A stretch of DNA of 64,000 nucleotides from contig NZ_CP032548.1 of the NCBI RefSeq assembly GCF_003867015.1, forward strand, positions 2,609,001 through 2,673,000. The letters run 5' to 3'. Each line of letters begins with the position of its first letter. Within the stretch, counting starts at the first letter, position 1. Origin of the DNA: Tenacibaculum singaporense (lineage in GTDB: Bacteria > Bacteroidota > Bacteroidia > Flavobacteriales > Flavobacteriaceae). The translations under genes were made by a program, and so were the position numbers. Under the pieces are notes generated by a model, which searched no databases, was not told the DNA's origin, and was given only the letters and a program-made list of their open reading frames with translations. Below, one piece after another: positions 44,483-53,671 of this stretch.

Positions 44483-46069
44483 ATGACATTTACTGAATGG
44501 TTTTTATTCTTTTTATTCATACAAGTTGTTCATTTTTTAGGTACTTGGAAACTATACACTAAAGCTGGAAAAAAAGCTTGGGAAGCTGCTGTACCTGTTT
44601 ATAATGCCATCGTATTGATGCAAATAATAAACCGTCCAAAATGGTGGGTAATTTTATTATTCATTCCTATTGTAAACTTATTAATGTTTCCTATAATTTG
44701 GGTTGAAACTTGTAGAAGTTTTGGTTTTAACAAAAGACCTGACACTATTTTAGCTATTCTAACTTTAGGGTTATATATCTATTACATCAATTATTTTACA
44801 GATGCAAAATACATTGAAAACAGAAGTTTAAAACCAAGATCTCCTTTAGGTGAATGGGTTAGCTCAATTGCTTTTGCTATTATAGCTGCTACTTTAGTGC
44901 ATACTTACTTTATGCAGCCATATACCATTCCTACATCATCATTAGAAAAAACCTTATTAGTTGGTGATTACTTATTTGTGAGTAAGTTTCATTACGGTGC
45001 TCGTGTACCAATGACTACCGTTGCTGCACCAATGGCACACGATACTATTCCTGGATTGGGTATAAAATCATTTTTATCTGATGATAAAAACAAAGATGGT
45101 TTGTTAAATAAGCTGTCATTACCTTATATGCGTATTCCTGGTTTTCAGAAAATTAAACGTAACGATATAGTTGTTTTTAGCTGGCCTTCAGATTCCTTAG
45201 CAACAATGTGGGGAGATAATTCTGGGAAATTCACCTATAAACCTATTGATAAACGTACTAACTATGTAAAACGTGCTGTAGGTATTCCTGGTGATAGCTT
45301 AGAAGTTCGTGATGGTTATGTATTTATTAATGGAGAGAAAACGGTATTACCTGATAGAGCAAAGCCACAATGGTACTTCTTTGTTGATACTGAAGGTAAA
45401 GAACTACCACAAACTGTTATCCAAAAATATAACAAAAACAGAGAAGGTAAAATGACTACAGATGGAAAGTATCTCTTAAACCTTACTGATGAAGAAGCCG
45501 CTTCACTTACCAAAAACTCTCTTGTTAAAAAAGTTGAAAAATTTTTAGCACCTAAAGGGTTCTATGACAAATCTGTTTTCCCTCACGATCCAAAATATGC
45601 TTGGTCTGCTGATAATTTTGGACCAATATATATTCCTAAAAAGGGAGTTACTGTTAAATTAAATTCTAAAACAATTTCTTTTTATGAACAAATTATCCGA
45701 AGATATGAGAATAATAATTTAACCATTTTTGGAGACGACATTTATATCAATGGTAAGAAAGCAAAAGAATATACTTTTAAGCAAGATTACTACTGGATGA
45801 TGGGAGACAATCGTCAACGCTCATTAGACGCTAGAAATTGGGGATATGTGCCTTTTGACCACGTAGTTGGTAAACCTGTTATGATTTGGTTAAGTTGGGA
45901 TGCTAATGCACCTAATTTTATTGCTAAATTAAACTCTATTCGTTGGGATAGAATGTTTACAACTGTTGGTGGTAGTGGTAAACCAGTTTCTTATCTTTGG
46001 TTAGTTTTATTATTAATTGGAGGTTATACTGTGTATAGTTTTAGAAAAAGTAAAAAGAAGAAAGCATAA
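44483..46069 (+). CDS. lepB: Signal peptidase I with N-terminal DUF5684-like membrane domain
   Basis: Cleaves Sec signal peptides at the outer face of the inner membrane. Residues 1-115 are a DUF5684-like membrane domain (AGKKAWEAAVPVYNAIV, RPKWWVILLFIPIVN, ETCRSFGFNKRPDT). The peptidase proper follows: nucleophile Ser in YTIPTSSLEKTL near residue 155, catalytic Lys in NYVKRAVGIPGDS near 261, and box E GDNRQRSLDARNWGYVP near 440. A large insertion (about 290-400) and a C-terminal membrane anchor (SYLWLVLLLIGGYTVYSF) make it 528 residues, much longer than E. coli LepB but typical of this phylum. Its stop overlaps the next ATG by one base. Confidence 0.95.
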   Translation: MTFTEWFLFFLFIQVVHFLGTWKLYTKAGKKAWEAAVPVYNAIVLMQIINRPKWWVILLFIPIVNLLMFPIIWVETCRSFGFNKRPDTILAILTLGLYIYYINYFTDAKYIENRSLKPRSPLGEWVSSIAFAIIAATLVHTYFMQPYTIPTSSLEKTLLVGDYLFVSKFHYGARVPMTTVAAPMAHDTIPGLGIKSFLSDDKNKDGLLNKLSLPYMRIPGFQKIKRNDIVVFSWPSDSLATMWGDNSGKFTYKPIDKRTNYVKRAVGIPGDSLEVRDGYVFINGEKTVLPDRAKPQWYFFVDTEGKELPQTVIQKYNKNREGKMTTDGKYLLNLTDEEAASLTKNSLVKKVEKFLAPKGFYDKSVFPHDPKYAWSADNFGPIYIPKKGVTVKLNSKTISFYEQIIRRYENNNLTIFGDDIYINGKKAKEYTFKQDYYWMMGDNRQRSLDARNWGYVPFDHVVGKPVMIWLSWDANAPNFIAKLNSIRWDRMFTTVGGSGKPVSYLWLVLLLIGGYTVYSFRKSKKKKA

Positions 46070-46689
46070 TGTCACTTTTTGTCCCTACATACTTTGCTCC
46101 TATTTCACAATATGCAGCAATCTATCAATCGGATACTATTACTTTTGAAGTAGAAGATAATTACCAAAAACAAACCTATCGAAATCGTTGTTATATTTAT
46201 GGAGCAAATGGTAAATTAGCTCTCAATATTCCTGTTAAACATAAAACAAAAGAAGGTAGAAAAAAGACCAAAGATACCTTAGTAGAAAACGACTTCCCAT
46301 GGCAACAACAACACTTTAAATCGTTACAATCCGCCTATCGCTCCTCTCCTTTTTTTGAGTTTTTTGAAGATGACTTACTAGCTATTTTCAATAAAAAATA
46401 TACCTTTTTACAAGATCTAAATATCGACACTCATTTATTTGTGACAGATGCTCTACAAATTAAACAGCAATTTAACAAAACTACTAGGTACGAACTGAAC
46501 CCTGAAAGCACAGATTTTAGAGCTCTAGCTATTGCTAAAAAAGGAATTGAAATAGAAATGGACACTTATATTCAAATGTTTGATGATAAATACGGATTTA
46601 TACCTAATTTATCTATCTTGGATCTTTTGTTTATGGAAGGAGCTAACACTATTAGCTTTTTAGAAAAAATTAATGTAAATTTGAAATAG
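46069..46689 (+). CDS. WbqC-like family protein
   Basis: 206 residues, first base shared with the lepB stop (TAATG), so translation is coupled. Family landmarks: FVPTYFAPISQYAAIYQSDT at the N-terminus (read as PTYFAPISQYA), RNRCYIYGANGKLALNIPV, DFPWQQQHFKSLQSAYRSSPFFE (WQQQHFKSLQSAYRSSPFF), and the C-terminal LSILDLLFMEGANT. WbqC-like proteins are soluble and uncharacterised; some lie in sugar-biosynthesis loci. Here it is linked to lepB, not to glycans. Confidence 0.88.
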   Translation: MSLFVPTYFAPISQYAAIYQSDTITFEVEDNYQKQTYRNRCYIYGANGKLALNIPVKHKTKEGRKKTKDTLVENDFPWQQQHFKSLQSAYRSSPFFEFFEDDLLAIFNKKYTFLQDLNIDTHLFVTDALQIKQQFNKTTRYELNPESTDFRALAIAKKGIEIEMDTYIQMFDDKYGFIPNLSILDLLFMEGANTISFLEKINVNLK

Positions 46690-46725
46690 TCCCCTCTGAT
46701 TATTTCATCCTTTCATTATTTACTT

Positions 46726-47298
46726 ATGGAGTTTTTTAGAGAATTTTCCCAGAATTTCTACCCTTTATCTGAAGATGCTTTAAATAAGATTTTTAATATT
46801 CTGTCTATTAAAAAGTTTCCTAAAAATTATAAATTGGTTTCTTTAGGTCAGAAACCCACGAACGTATATATCTTAAAAGAAGGTATTATAAGGTCATATA
46901 ATATTGATATCAAAGGAAAAGAACACACCAAAACTATTTACACACCAGTAATTACATCTGGTAACCTAGGTGCTTTGATTAAAAATGAGCCTTCTGAGTT
47001 AATTTACGAGTGCTTAACTGACTGTGAAGTTATAGAATGTGATTATCACGATTTTTACAAACTTTCTTTACAACATCATGAGATTTCTATTTTTCACTAT
47101 AAAATACTACAAAATATTTACATTAGAGAAGAATCAAAAATTTTAGAACTACAAATGTTAGATGCTACTCAGAGATATAAAAAACTACAGGAAAACTATC
47201 CAAATATTGACAACCTTATTAATCAATATCACATAGCTTCATACCTTAACATCACTCCTGTTCAACTTAGTAGAATTAGAAATAATTATAATTATTAA
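46726..47298 (+). CDS. Crp/Fnr-family transcriptional regulator (paralogue 1)
   Basis: 190 residues. The N-terminal cyclic-nucleotide-binding-like beta roll spans about 30-120 (LVSLGQKPTNVYILKEGIIR). A dimer helix follows (about 125-155, LLQ/ILELQMLDATQRY), then a short C-terminal winged helix-turn-helix (YHIASYLNITPVQLSRIRNN). The C-terminus is compact, as in most Bacteroidota Crp/Fnr proteins, and no Fe-S Cys motif is present. It is followed within 50 bases by a -7 box and a candidate short RNA. Paralogous to the gene at 47486. Confidence 0.9.
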   Translation: MEFFREFSQNFYPLSEDALNKIFNILSIKKFPKNYKLVSLGQKPTNVYILKEGIIRSYNIDIKGKEHTKTIYTPVITSGNLGALIKNEPSELIYECLTDCEVIECDYHDFYKLSLQHHEISIFHYKILQNIYIREESKILELQMLDATQRYKKLQENYPNIDNLINQYHIASYLNITPVQLSRIRNNYNY

Positions 47299-47330
47299 CA
47301 TATGTTAATGGTTATACTATAAAACTAATT

Positions 47331-47338
47331 TACATTTG
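47331..47338 (+). promoter_or_regulatory. -7 box TACATTTG for a short RNA
   Basis: Exact TAnnTTTG match 33 bases after the Crp/Fnr stop and about 38 bases before a terminator hairpin, with no ORF in between. Confidence 0.45.
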
Positions 47339-47343
47339 TCTCT

Positions 47344-47420
47344 GTAATTAACAAGTTACATACCCCTTAACATATTTCAGACCTAATTTCCCCTTAAAGT
47401 TAGGTCTGACTTTTATTTTA
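47344..47420 (+). ncRNA. Candidate short RNA after Crp/Fnr paralogue 1
   Basis: From the TACATTTG box (47331-47338) a transcript of about 75 nt would run to a hairpin with a 10-bp stem (47377-47386 with 47400-47409) followed by CTTTTATTTT. Unpaired C-rich stretches (ACCCCTT near 47362, TTTCCCCTT in the hairpin loop) are candidate base-pairing sites. There is no ORF of use. The next gene's ATG is at 47486. The same layout recurs after paralogue 2. Confidence 0.45.
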
Positions 47421-47485
47421 AATAAGTAAAAGTTTTTTGTTAACTTAGTCTTTTACCCTCACTATTATCATATAACTTGTTAATT

Positions 47486-48064
47486 ATGAATGATGATATA
47501 AAAAAATTTGTTCATCTATTTTTTGACTTACCAGATTATTTAGTTTCTCTCTTTGAAGGTATAGTTACATATGTAGAATTGAAACCCAATGAAATATTTA
47601 CTAAAGAAGGCGAATACTCCAATGATTTTTTCATAGTTAAAACGGGTATCATGAGATCCTATTTATTAAATGAAAAAGGAACAGAAACAACTAGAGCTTT
47701 TTTTATCTCTGGTGATATTTCTGGAGCAAACTCAGCGATGATGCAAAAAAAATCTTCCGAAGTAAACTATCAAGCGCTAACTAAAGTAACAGGCTACAAA
47801 GGTGATTTTAATAAACTTATTGAATTGACATTAAAGTATAAAGAGTTTAGTTTATTTTATATAAAAGCTCTTGAAAACGCTTATTTAAAGGCAGAAGAAT
47901 TACTCTTGGATATTTCTACACTCACTTCAACAGAAAGATATATAGCTTTAAAAAAAAGAATACCTGGTATTGACAAATTAATTACACAACGTCATATTGC
48001 TTCATACCTAAACATTTCTCCTGTTCAACTTAGCAGAATTAAAAAAAAACTAAATAATCAATAA
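47486..48064 (+). CDS. Crp/Fnr-family transcriptional regulator (paralogue 2)
   Basis: 192 residues from the ATG at 47486; an in-frame TTG at 47477 is less likely. cNMP-binding-like fold (FTKEGEYSNDFFIVKTGIMR), long dimer helix (AEELLLDISTLTSTERY), and C-terminal helix-turn-helix RHIASYLNISPVQLSRIKKK, almost identical to paralogue 1's RIxxx region. No Fe-S Cys cluster. A candidate short RNA with a -7 box and terminator follows. The two regulators probably arose by tandem duplication. Confidence 0.9.
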   Translation: MNDDIKKFVHLFFDLPDYLVSLFEGIVTYVELKPNEIFTKEGEYSNDFFIVKTGIMRSYLLNEKGTETTRAFFISGDISGANSAMMQKKSSEVNYQALTKVTGYKGDFNKLIELTLKYKEFSLFYIKALENAYLKAEELLLDISTLTSTERYIALKKRIPGIDKLITQRHIASYLNISPVQLSRIKKKLNNQ

Positions 48065-48104
48065 TTTTTTAACACAAATTAAGAGGCTGTTTGTTTATTT
48101 TATA

Positions 48105-48112
48105 TATATTTG
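48105..48112 (+). promoter_or_regulatory. -7 box TATATTTG for a short RNA
   Basis: Exact TAnnTTTG match 41 bases after the stop of Crp/Fnr paralogue 2. The -33 element is not clear (a TTTG lies only 11 bases away). Confidence 0.45.
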
Positions 48113-48114
48113 TC

Positions 48115-48200
48115 GCCGAAGCATTTCCCCCTTTTAATGTTTCATTCCCCCTTATTATTAAGAAAAGACTTGTTCCCTTTGTGTGCAGGTCTTTTTATTT
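48115..48200 (+). ncRNA. Candidate short RNA after Crp/Fnr paralogue 2
   Basis: About 80 nt from the TATATTTG box to a terminator (AAAAGACTTG at 48163-48172 paired with CAGGTCTTTT at 48186-48195, then T/A-rich DNA). It contains C-rich single-stranded stretches (TTTCCCCCTTTT, ATTCCCCCTT). The stop of the convergent flippase gene lies in the same terminator, so the hairpin may act in both directions. No ORF. Confidence 0.45.
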
Positions 48201-49700
48201 TATATACCTTTTTGCTAAATTATTTATTTGTTCAGAAATAGATAATTTTACTACCACAAAAACATAAACTACAATAATTAATATACTTTTTAAAATAATG
48301 TTTATTATCGGGTGAATTGGGAACTCAAAAAGATAAAACTCGGGTATAGAGAAATTCCAAAAATTAAAGCCTAAAAACATAATTAAGACAATAAGAATCA
48401 TTAAAAATGTTTTATTAGTAAAAGGAGTCATATTAAACTTTTCTTTTACAAACCATAGTTTAAAAGTATTAAACACTAAAACTGTAATAAGTGTTGCTAG
48501 TGCCAATCCTTTTGTTCCCATCTCTAAATCATTAAAAAAGTAAATATTTAAAAAATATACAGAAAAGGCCATTCCTAAACCTACAGGTAACGTAATACGA
48601 TAAAATTTAGAATTACTTATAATAGCACCATTACTACCTAATGACATTAAAAATAACTTTGCAGACGAAATCAATAATACTACTAGTACTCCTTCTTTTC
48701 CATAGTTTTTATTCGGCATCAGCCTGAATAACTCCTCCACATTACAATTTACTAAGACAAAAAACAGTCCGCCAATCAACAATAAATTAATAGAACTTTT
48801 TTTGTATAAATTCTCTGTTTCTTTAGGATTATTTTCATTAAGTGCCTTAGAGGTTAAAGGCTGTAAAATTTGTCCCATAGCTCTGCTTGGTGCTTCTATG
48901 AACGACCCTATAAACACAGCTACCGTATAATATGCAGCTGTAGCAAGACCTTCTTTACCTGGTATCATTACTTTATCTATATCTAATATAATAGCTCCTG
49001 CACTACCAGCTAAAATTATATAAAAAGTATATCGTAAAACTTCTTTAAAGTTGTTTGGTAAACTGAATGTAAACTTTGGAGTGTATAAACGAAAAGCATA
49101 AGTCATCATTAACAACACTCTAAATATATATGCCGCAGACATGTATATTAAAAACTCTTCTTTGGTTATAAAATTAAAGTATACAGCAAAAAGCAAAACC
49201 ATTACTGCTAATCTATTGTATAGTTCTTTTAAAAGGTTTCCAAACACTGACTGCATTTGTACTCTTGCCCAAGAGTAAAACACTTCAAAGTAAGCACATG
49301 CAACAGCTATTATGTAAATATAAATTGTATAGTCTTCAATTATTAAATTTTCATTCGCTCCACTTTCTACTACATAGCTCATAATCCAATCATGAAAGAA
49401 ATTCCAAAAATATCCTATTGGAATTGCTATGAATAATGGTAAAAAAATTATAGAGCTTAAGAACTTATCTTTTTCCACCTTTGAAGTATACCCTGAAAAA
49501 AACTTGATAATGGTAAAATGAACTCCGAAAGCTGTTATGGGCATGATTAAATTTGAAGCAGAAAACACATAGGTTGCTAACCCGTAATACTCATCACCTA
49601 AAAATCGTGTATATAATACTAAGGTATTAATACCGCCTATTAAAAATCCTAAATAAATTATTAAGGTATTTCTAAATGATTGTTTAAATACAATTCCCAA
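48195..49700 (-). CDS. Oligosaccharide flippase family protein (Wzx-like)
   Basis: 501 residues, polytopic (12-14 hydrophobic segments), of the polysaccharide transporter/MATE-like superfamily. It flips lipid-linked glycan repeat units across the inner membrane. IIYLGFLIGGINTLVLYTRFLG at the N-terminus and a Phe/Tyr-rich periphery fit Wzx. It follows wecB (1-base gap) and two glycosyltransferase genes and is the last gene of the cluster. Substrate cannot be read from sequence. Confidence 0.88.
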   Translation of the reverse strand: MGIVFKQSFRNTLIIYLGFLIGGINTLVLYTRFLGDEYYGLATYVFSASNLIMPITAFGVHFTIIKFFSGYTSKVEKDKFLSSIIFLPLFIAIPIGYFWNFFHDWIMSYVVESGANENLIIEDYTIYIYIIAVACAYFEVFYSWARVQMQSVFGNLLKELYNRLAVMVLLFAVYFNFITKEEFLIYMSAAYIFRVLLMMTYAFRLYTPKFTFSLPNNFKEVLRYTFYIILAGSAGAIILDIDKVMIPGKEGLATAAYYTVAVFIGSFIEAPSRAMGQILQPLTSKALNENNPKETENLYKKSSINLLLIGGLFFVLVNCNVEELFRLMPNKNYGKEGVLVVLLISSAKLFLMSLGSNGAIISNSKFYRITLPVGLGMAFSVYFLNIYFFNDLEMGTKGLALATLITVLVFNTFKLWFVKEKFNMTPFTNKTFLMILIVLIMFLGFNFWNFSIPEFYLFEFPIHPIINIILKSILIIVVYVFVVVKLSISEQINNLAKRYIK

Positions 49701-49701
49701 T

Positions 49702-50787
49702 TTATTCTTTTATTAATTTTAGTATTGATTGATATATTTTTTCTCCCACATTCTCTCCATATAACGGCTCTTTAAAATCTTTTGTTGTCCTTAAAAACTG
49801 TTGAAAATAACTTTCTATTTTTTCTGTACTAGCTCCAGTTATAGCTGCATAACCATTATCTACCAATTCTTTCCATTCAGTTTCTTCTCTTGCTATGATG
49901 CAAAACTTTTTATTAAAGAAAGCCTCTTTTTGTAGTCCGCCACTATCAGTAATAACCAAGCTACAGTTTTTCAACAGTTCTAACATTGAAAAGTAACCTA
50001 CTGGATTAATAAAAGTAATATTAGGCTTTAACTTATACTGATCAAGCATTTTTTTTGTTCTTGGATGTAATGGCAGTACTACTTTTTTAGATGCATTAAT
50101 TTTTTCAAGAGCAGAAAAAATACCAGTTAACTTCTCTTTATCATCAGTATTTTCTTGACGATGTATTGTAGCTAGTACAAACTTATTTTTCTCTAAACCT
50201 AAGTCTTTAATAATAGTTGATTTATCTTCTGATGACTTACTATAAAATTCTACAGCATCTTTCATAATATCACCATGCTTTTCTATAAAAATATCAAAAT
50301 TATCAAATCCTTCATTCTTCAAATTTGACACTGCTATTTCTGTCGGACAACTTAAAAGGTTTCCTATTCTATCAGTCAAAATACGGTTGACCTCTTCAGG
50401 CATCTGCATATTAAATGAACGTAAGCCTGCTTCAATATGTACCACTTTTATATGTAGTTTTTTAGCTGCTAAAGCTCCTGCTAATGTTGAGTTTGTATCT
50501 CCATAAACAACTACTGCATTTGGTTTTTCAATTAGTAAAATCTCTTCGATTTTTTCTAACATCTGCCCAGTCATAGCACCATGACTTAAACCATTTATAT
50601 TTAAATTGTATTTGGGTTTAGGTATTTGCATTTCATCAAAAAAAACAGCACTCATGTTCGCATCAAAATGTTGCCCTGTGTGTACTATTACTTCTTCTAT
50701 TTCAGTATGTTTTTGAATTACTCTGCTTAGCACAGCTCCTTTTACAAATTGAGGACGTGCTCCTAATATAGTTACTATTTTTTTCAA
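49702..50787 (-). CDS. wecB: UDP-N-acetylglucosamine 2-epimerase (non-hydrolysing)
   Basis: Interconverts UDP-GlcNAc and UDP-ManNAc for surface glycans. LGARPQFVKGAVL, VHTGQHFDANMS, YGDTNSTLAGALAAKK, HIEAGLRSFN, TDRIGNLLSCPT, TIHRQENTD and TDSGGLQKEAFF are the family's UDP- and active-site motifs (His/Glu residues of the GT-B fold). It has 361 residues. It overlaps the upstream glycosyltransferase by 4 bases (ATGA) and lies 1 base before the flippase. The product probably supplies ManNAc-type sugar to this cluster's glycan. Confidence 0.95.
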   Translation of the reverse strand: MKKIVTILGARPQFVKGAVLSRVIQKHTEIEEVIVHTGQHFDANMSAVFFDEMQIPKPKYNLNINGLSHGAMTGQMLEKIEEILLIEKPNAVVVYGDTNSTLAGALAAKKLHIKVVHIEAGLRSFNMQMPEEVNRILTDRIGNLLSCPTEIAVSNLKNEGFDNFDIFIEKHGDIMKDAVEFYSKSSEDKSTIIKDLGLEKNKFVLATIHRQENTDDKEKLTGIFSALEKINASKKVVLPLHPRTKKMLDQYKLKPNITFINPVGYFSMLELLKNCSLVITDSGGLQKEAFFNKKFCIIAREETEWKELVDNGYAAITGASTEKIESYFQQFLRTTKDFKEPLYGENVGEKIYQSILKLIKE

Positions 50788-52064
50788 GAATTTACAACCT
50801 GTTTAAGTATCATAGATAATTTCTCTGTCAATTGTTTTCGATGATATTGTGCTATATTATCAGAAGCTATTTGTAAATCATCTTTTTTATACTGATAATA
50901 CAATTGTTTTATTGTCTGTTTCATTTTAGCTTTATCATCAAAGTCAATAATTGTTCCTGAGTTAGTTTTAGCTAGTATTTCTGCTAAATCACCATCAACA
51001 GGTCCCACTGCTAAGATAGGGCGTTTTGCTTGTAAATATTCAAAAATTTTACCTGTTATAATTCCTTTAGCACTTAGCACTTTATTAACTGCTAGCAACA
51101 AAACTTGCGATGCTCTTTGATATTGTTGTGCCTCGTTATGTGGAACATACTCAATCTTAGTTATATTTTTAAACTGACATTTAGCTAAACTTCTTGTTAC
51201 TTCATCAGCTATTTTTCCGATAAGTTTTATTTCTAAATCTTTAGCAAACTCTTTGTTTTCTAAACTTAACTCAAGTAAAGCCTCCCAAAGTATTTTTGGG
51301 TTTCTATCAGCATTCATTAAACCAATGTGAGTGATTGAAAACTTTTTATCAAGCATTACATTTGTTTCTCTATTCCCTTCCGTGTCAAAACCATTAGTAA
51401 TAACGTGAATATTATTAGAAAATTTTTCATAGTTCCTTTTCATTGTTTTACCTACCACTAATGTCGCATCTGCATATTTTAACACTTCCTGCTCCAATTG
51501 GTGATGTGTTGCTTTTGATTTTTGCGTGAGTGGTAATTGATGAAAGTAATCTATATCTGTCCATGGATCTCGGAAATCAGCTATCCATTTTACCCCTAAT
51601 TCTTTTTTTAGTTGTAATCCTATTAAATGTATACTGTGTGGCGGTCCAGTCGTTATAATTGCATCAATAGCATTTTCTTTTAAATATTTTTTGAGTTTTT
51701 TCACAGAAGGTGTTACCCAAAATTTACGTGCATCAGGAATAAAATAATTTGCTCGAACATACTGCATCAATCTACCAATAACGCTTGGATTCGGGTCTAA
51801 AAAACCAGCACTTGTTTTAGTTTCTTTCTTCTTAAAAGCAGACAATAAGTTATTAGGCTCCCATATTGGATTTTTAATCACCTCTATTCCGCTTGGAATA
51901 TCTTTTTTTAATGATACATCTGTAATTGGGTATTTTGCCTCATCTACCGTAAAAATTACAGGCTCTATTTTAAAGTCTCTTAAATATTTAACAAACTTTA
52001 ACCATCGTTGTACTCCTGATCCACCTGCTGGAACCCAATAATATGTAATTATTAATACTTTCAA
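50784..52064 (-). CDS. GT-B glycosyltransferase, family 4-like
   Basis: 426 residues. N-terminal Rossmann half with YYWVPAGGSGVQRWLKF (a Gly-rich acceptor loop), DFRDPWTDIDYF, and TTGPPHSIHLIG. C-terminal half with HIGLMNADRNPKILWEALLEL, FEYLQAKRPILAVG and PVDGDLAEI (nucleotide-binding EX7E-type region). No signal peptide; membrane-associated cytoplasmic enzyme. The sugar donor is unknown. It lies 6 bases after the upstream glycosyltransferase and overlaps wecB by 4 bases. Confidence 0.88.
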   Translation of the reverse strand: MKVLIITYYWVPAGGSGVQRWLKFVKYLRDFKIEPVIFTVDEAKYPITDVSLKKDIPSGIEVIKNPIWEPNNLLSAFKKKETKTSAGFLDPNPSVIGRLMQYVRANYFIPDARKFWVTPSVKKLKKYLKENAIDAIITTGPPHSIHLIGLQLKKELGVKWIADFRDPWTDIDYFHQLPLTQKSKATHHQLEQEVLKYADATLVVGKTMKRNYEKFSNNIHVITNGFDTEGNRETNVMLDKKFSITHIGLMNADRNPKILWEALLELSLENKEFAKDLEIKLIGKIADEVTRSLAKCQFKNITKIEYVPHNEAQQYQRASQVLLLAVNKVLSAKGIITGKIFEYLQAKRPILAVGPVDGDLAEILAKTNSGTIIDFDDKAKMKQTIKQLYYQYKKDDLQIASDNIAQYHRKQLTEKLSMILKQVVNS

Positions 52065-52070
52065 ATTATA

Positions 52071-53255
52071 TTATAAGTTATTGTACAAGTTTATCAACTC
52101 TTTTGATGTTTTATCCCATGTAAACTTGTTTCGCACAAATTCTTTTCCATGTTCTCCTAACTCATTCCTTAATGAATCATTTTGATACAATCTTATTACT
52201 TTTCTTGCAAAATCTTCTACATTTTTTTCTTCATGTACCAACCCTGAGTTTATATTAGTGATTAGTTTTTTTTGAGCAGTTGCATTACTTACTAACAAAG
52301 GTTTACCTAAACTCATATACTGAAAGAGTTTATTTGCATAAGCAACATCATGTTGTATGTTTCTGTATAAAGGAGAAATGCAAATACTGCTCGCATTAAT
52401 ATAAGAAGGAAATAAAGAAACATTTTGCCAACCTTCAAAATCAACATACTCTTGAATACCTAATTTATTAACCTTTTCTTTTAATGTAGTATCTGTAGTG
52501 TTGGTACCTACTATTACAAGTTTTATAGATGAAATTTGTTTTTTTAAATGTTTTACAGCTTCAATTGCAGTTAATAAACCTCTTCTAATATGTGTATCTC
52601 CTAAATATAACAACACAAAATTGTTTTTATATTTTTCTATTATCTGCTTATTTACAACCTCTGAGTTATAAAACGACTTTCTAATTGTATTAGGTACCAG
52701 AACAACTTTATCTTTGGCTACTTTAGTTCTAAAAATTATTTCATCAACAAACTCTTGTGATACAGTTATAATTTTATCAGCTTTTTCTATAAACTCTTCT
52801 TCTTTTTTTTTCCACTTTTTTGGGGAGATTAGATATTTTCCTGGAATTTTTTGTAAATGTGGGTAAAACTTCATTACCTCGGGCATGTTATCATGTAAAT
52901 CTAAAATAACTGGTAATCGAAATTTTTTATTCACAAGGAAAACTGCTTCTGCAACTCTTATATCATGAATATGAAAAGCTTCAATAGAATTTTTGAATAC
53001 AAAATCCTTAATTTTTTTTCTCATTAACAAAGAATAAAAAGGAACTGTATAAGTTAATGCAGATAGTTTATACTCTAATCTGTTAGACTTATATCTTCTT
53101 ATTTTTATTCCATTAATTACTTCTTGAAGATTTTCATTACCATAACTTAAACAAAACAAAAACACCTCGTGGCCTGACTTTATTAATTCTACTGCCTCAT
53201 TTTCTACTCTTGGATCTGGAGGGAATCTTTTATCTAAAATCATTCCTATCCTCAT
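52071..53255 (-). CDS. GT-B glycosyltransferase, family 4-like
   Basis: 394 residues. N-terminal MILDKRFPPDPRVENEAVEL, the substrate loop, then HIHDIRVAEAVFLV and DLHDNMPEVMKFYP. C-terminal half with LLYLGDTHIRRGLLTAIEAV, FEGWQNVSLFPSY, CISPLYRN and FQYMSLGKPLLVSN (EX7E-like site). Starts the polysaccharide block on the minus strand. A possible 35-codon ORF overlaps its start codon. Donor and acceptor sugars cannot be assigned. Confidence 0.9.
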   Translation of the reverse strand: MRIGMILDKRFPPDPRVENEAVELIKSGHEVFLFCLSYGNENLQEVINGIKIRRYKSNRLEYKLSALTYTVPFYSLLMRKKIKDFVFKNSIEAFHIHDIRVAEAVFLVNKKFRLPVILDLHDNMPEVMKFYPHLQKIPGKYLISPKKWKKKEEEFIEKADKIITVSQEFVDEIIFRTKVAKDKVVLVPNTIRKSFYNSEVVNKQIIEKYKNNFVLLYLGDTHIRRGLLTAIEAVKHLKKQISSIKLVIVGTNTTDTTLKEKVNKLGIQEYVDFEGWQNVSLFPSYINASSICISPLYRNIQHDVAYANKLFQYMSLGKPLLVSNATAQKKLITNINSGLVHEEKNVEDFARKVIRLYQNDSLRNELGEHGKEFVRNKFTWDKTSKELINLYNNL

Positions 53256-53359
53256 CTCCCTCTCTTTTTTGTATAATTAATATAATACTTCAATTTATGT
53301 TTTCTCAACATATATTCAATTATTAATTGTTTACTCTTTTCGTCTATCATCATCTCCAT
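53252..53359 (-). CDS. Possible small ORF or gene remnant before the glycosyltransferases
   Basis: ATG at 53359, stop TGA overlapping the glycosyltransferase ATG in the ATGA pattern used elsewhere in the cluster. The 35 codons encode a basic peptide (KQLIIEYMLRKHKLKYYINY). It could be a real leader peptide that couples translation, or the tail of a lost upstream gene. No family recognised. Confidence 0.25.
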   Translation of the reverse strand: MEMMIDEKSKQLIIEYMLRKHKLKYYINYTKKRGR

Positions 53360-53671
53360 AATTTCTTCTGATTAGTAATTTTATTATTACTTATTTGTTT
53401 TTTAATCATTTTCAACTTATACTTTATATAAATTGAAAACTACTACTAAAATTAATTGCAATTTTTATTATTTATTGATAAATACTAAATCTGTGTTTTC
53501 AAATTTATAATACAATCCTCCTACATTATAAATCAAAAAGTATAAAATATTTTAAGTCAAATCATAACTCCAGCAGATTAGTAAAATCTTGTTTTCAACA
53601 AATGTATTATTATTTTATTATTTGAAGTAACAGGAATAAAAAAATACATTTTTATAGACCTTTTTTTAAAA
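53360..53671. other. AT-rich intergenic DNA, nothing recognised
   Basis: Very AT-rich stretch upstream of the polysaccharide block. I found no open frame with a plausible start, no strong hairpin, and no repeat. It should contain the promoter for the glycosyltransferases but no clear TAnnTTTG box was seen. Confidence 0.45.
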
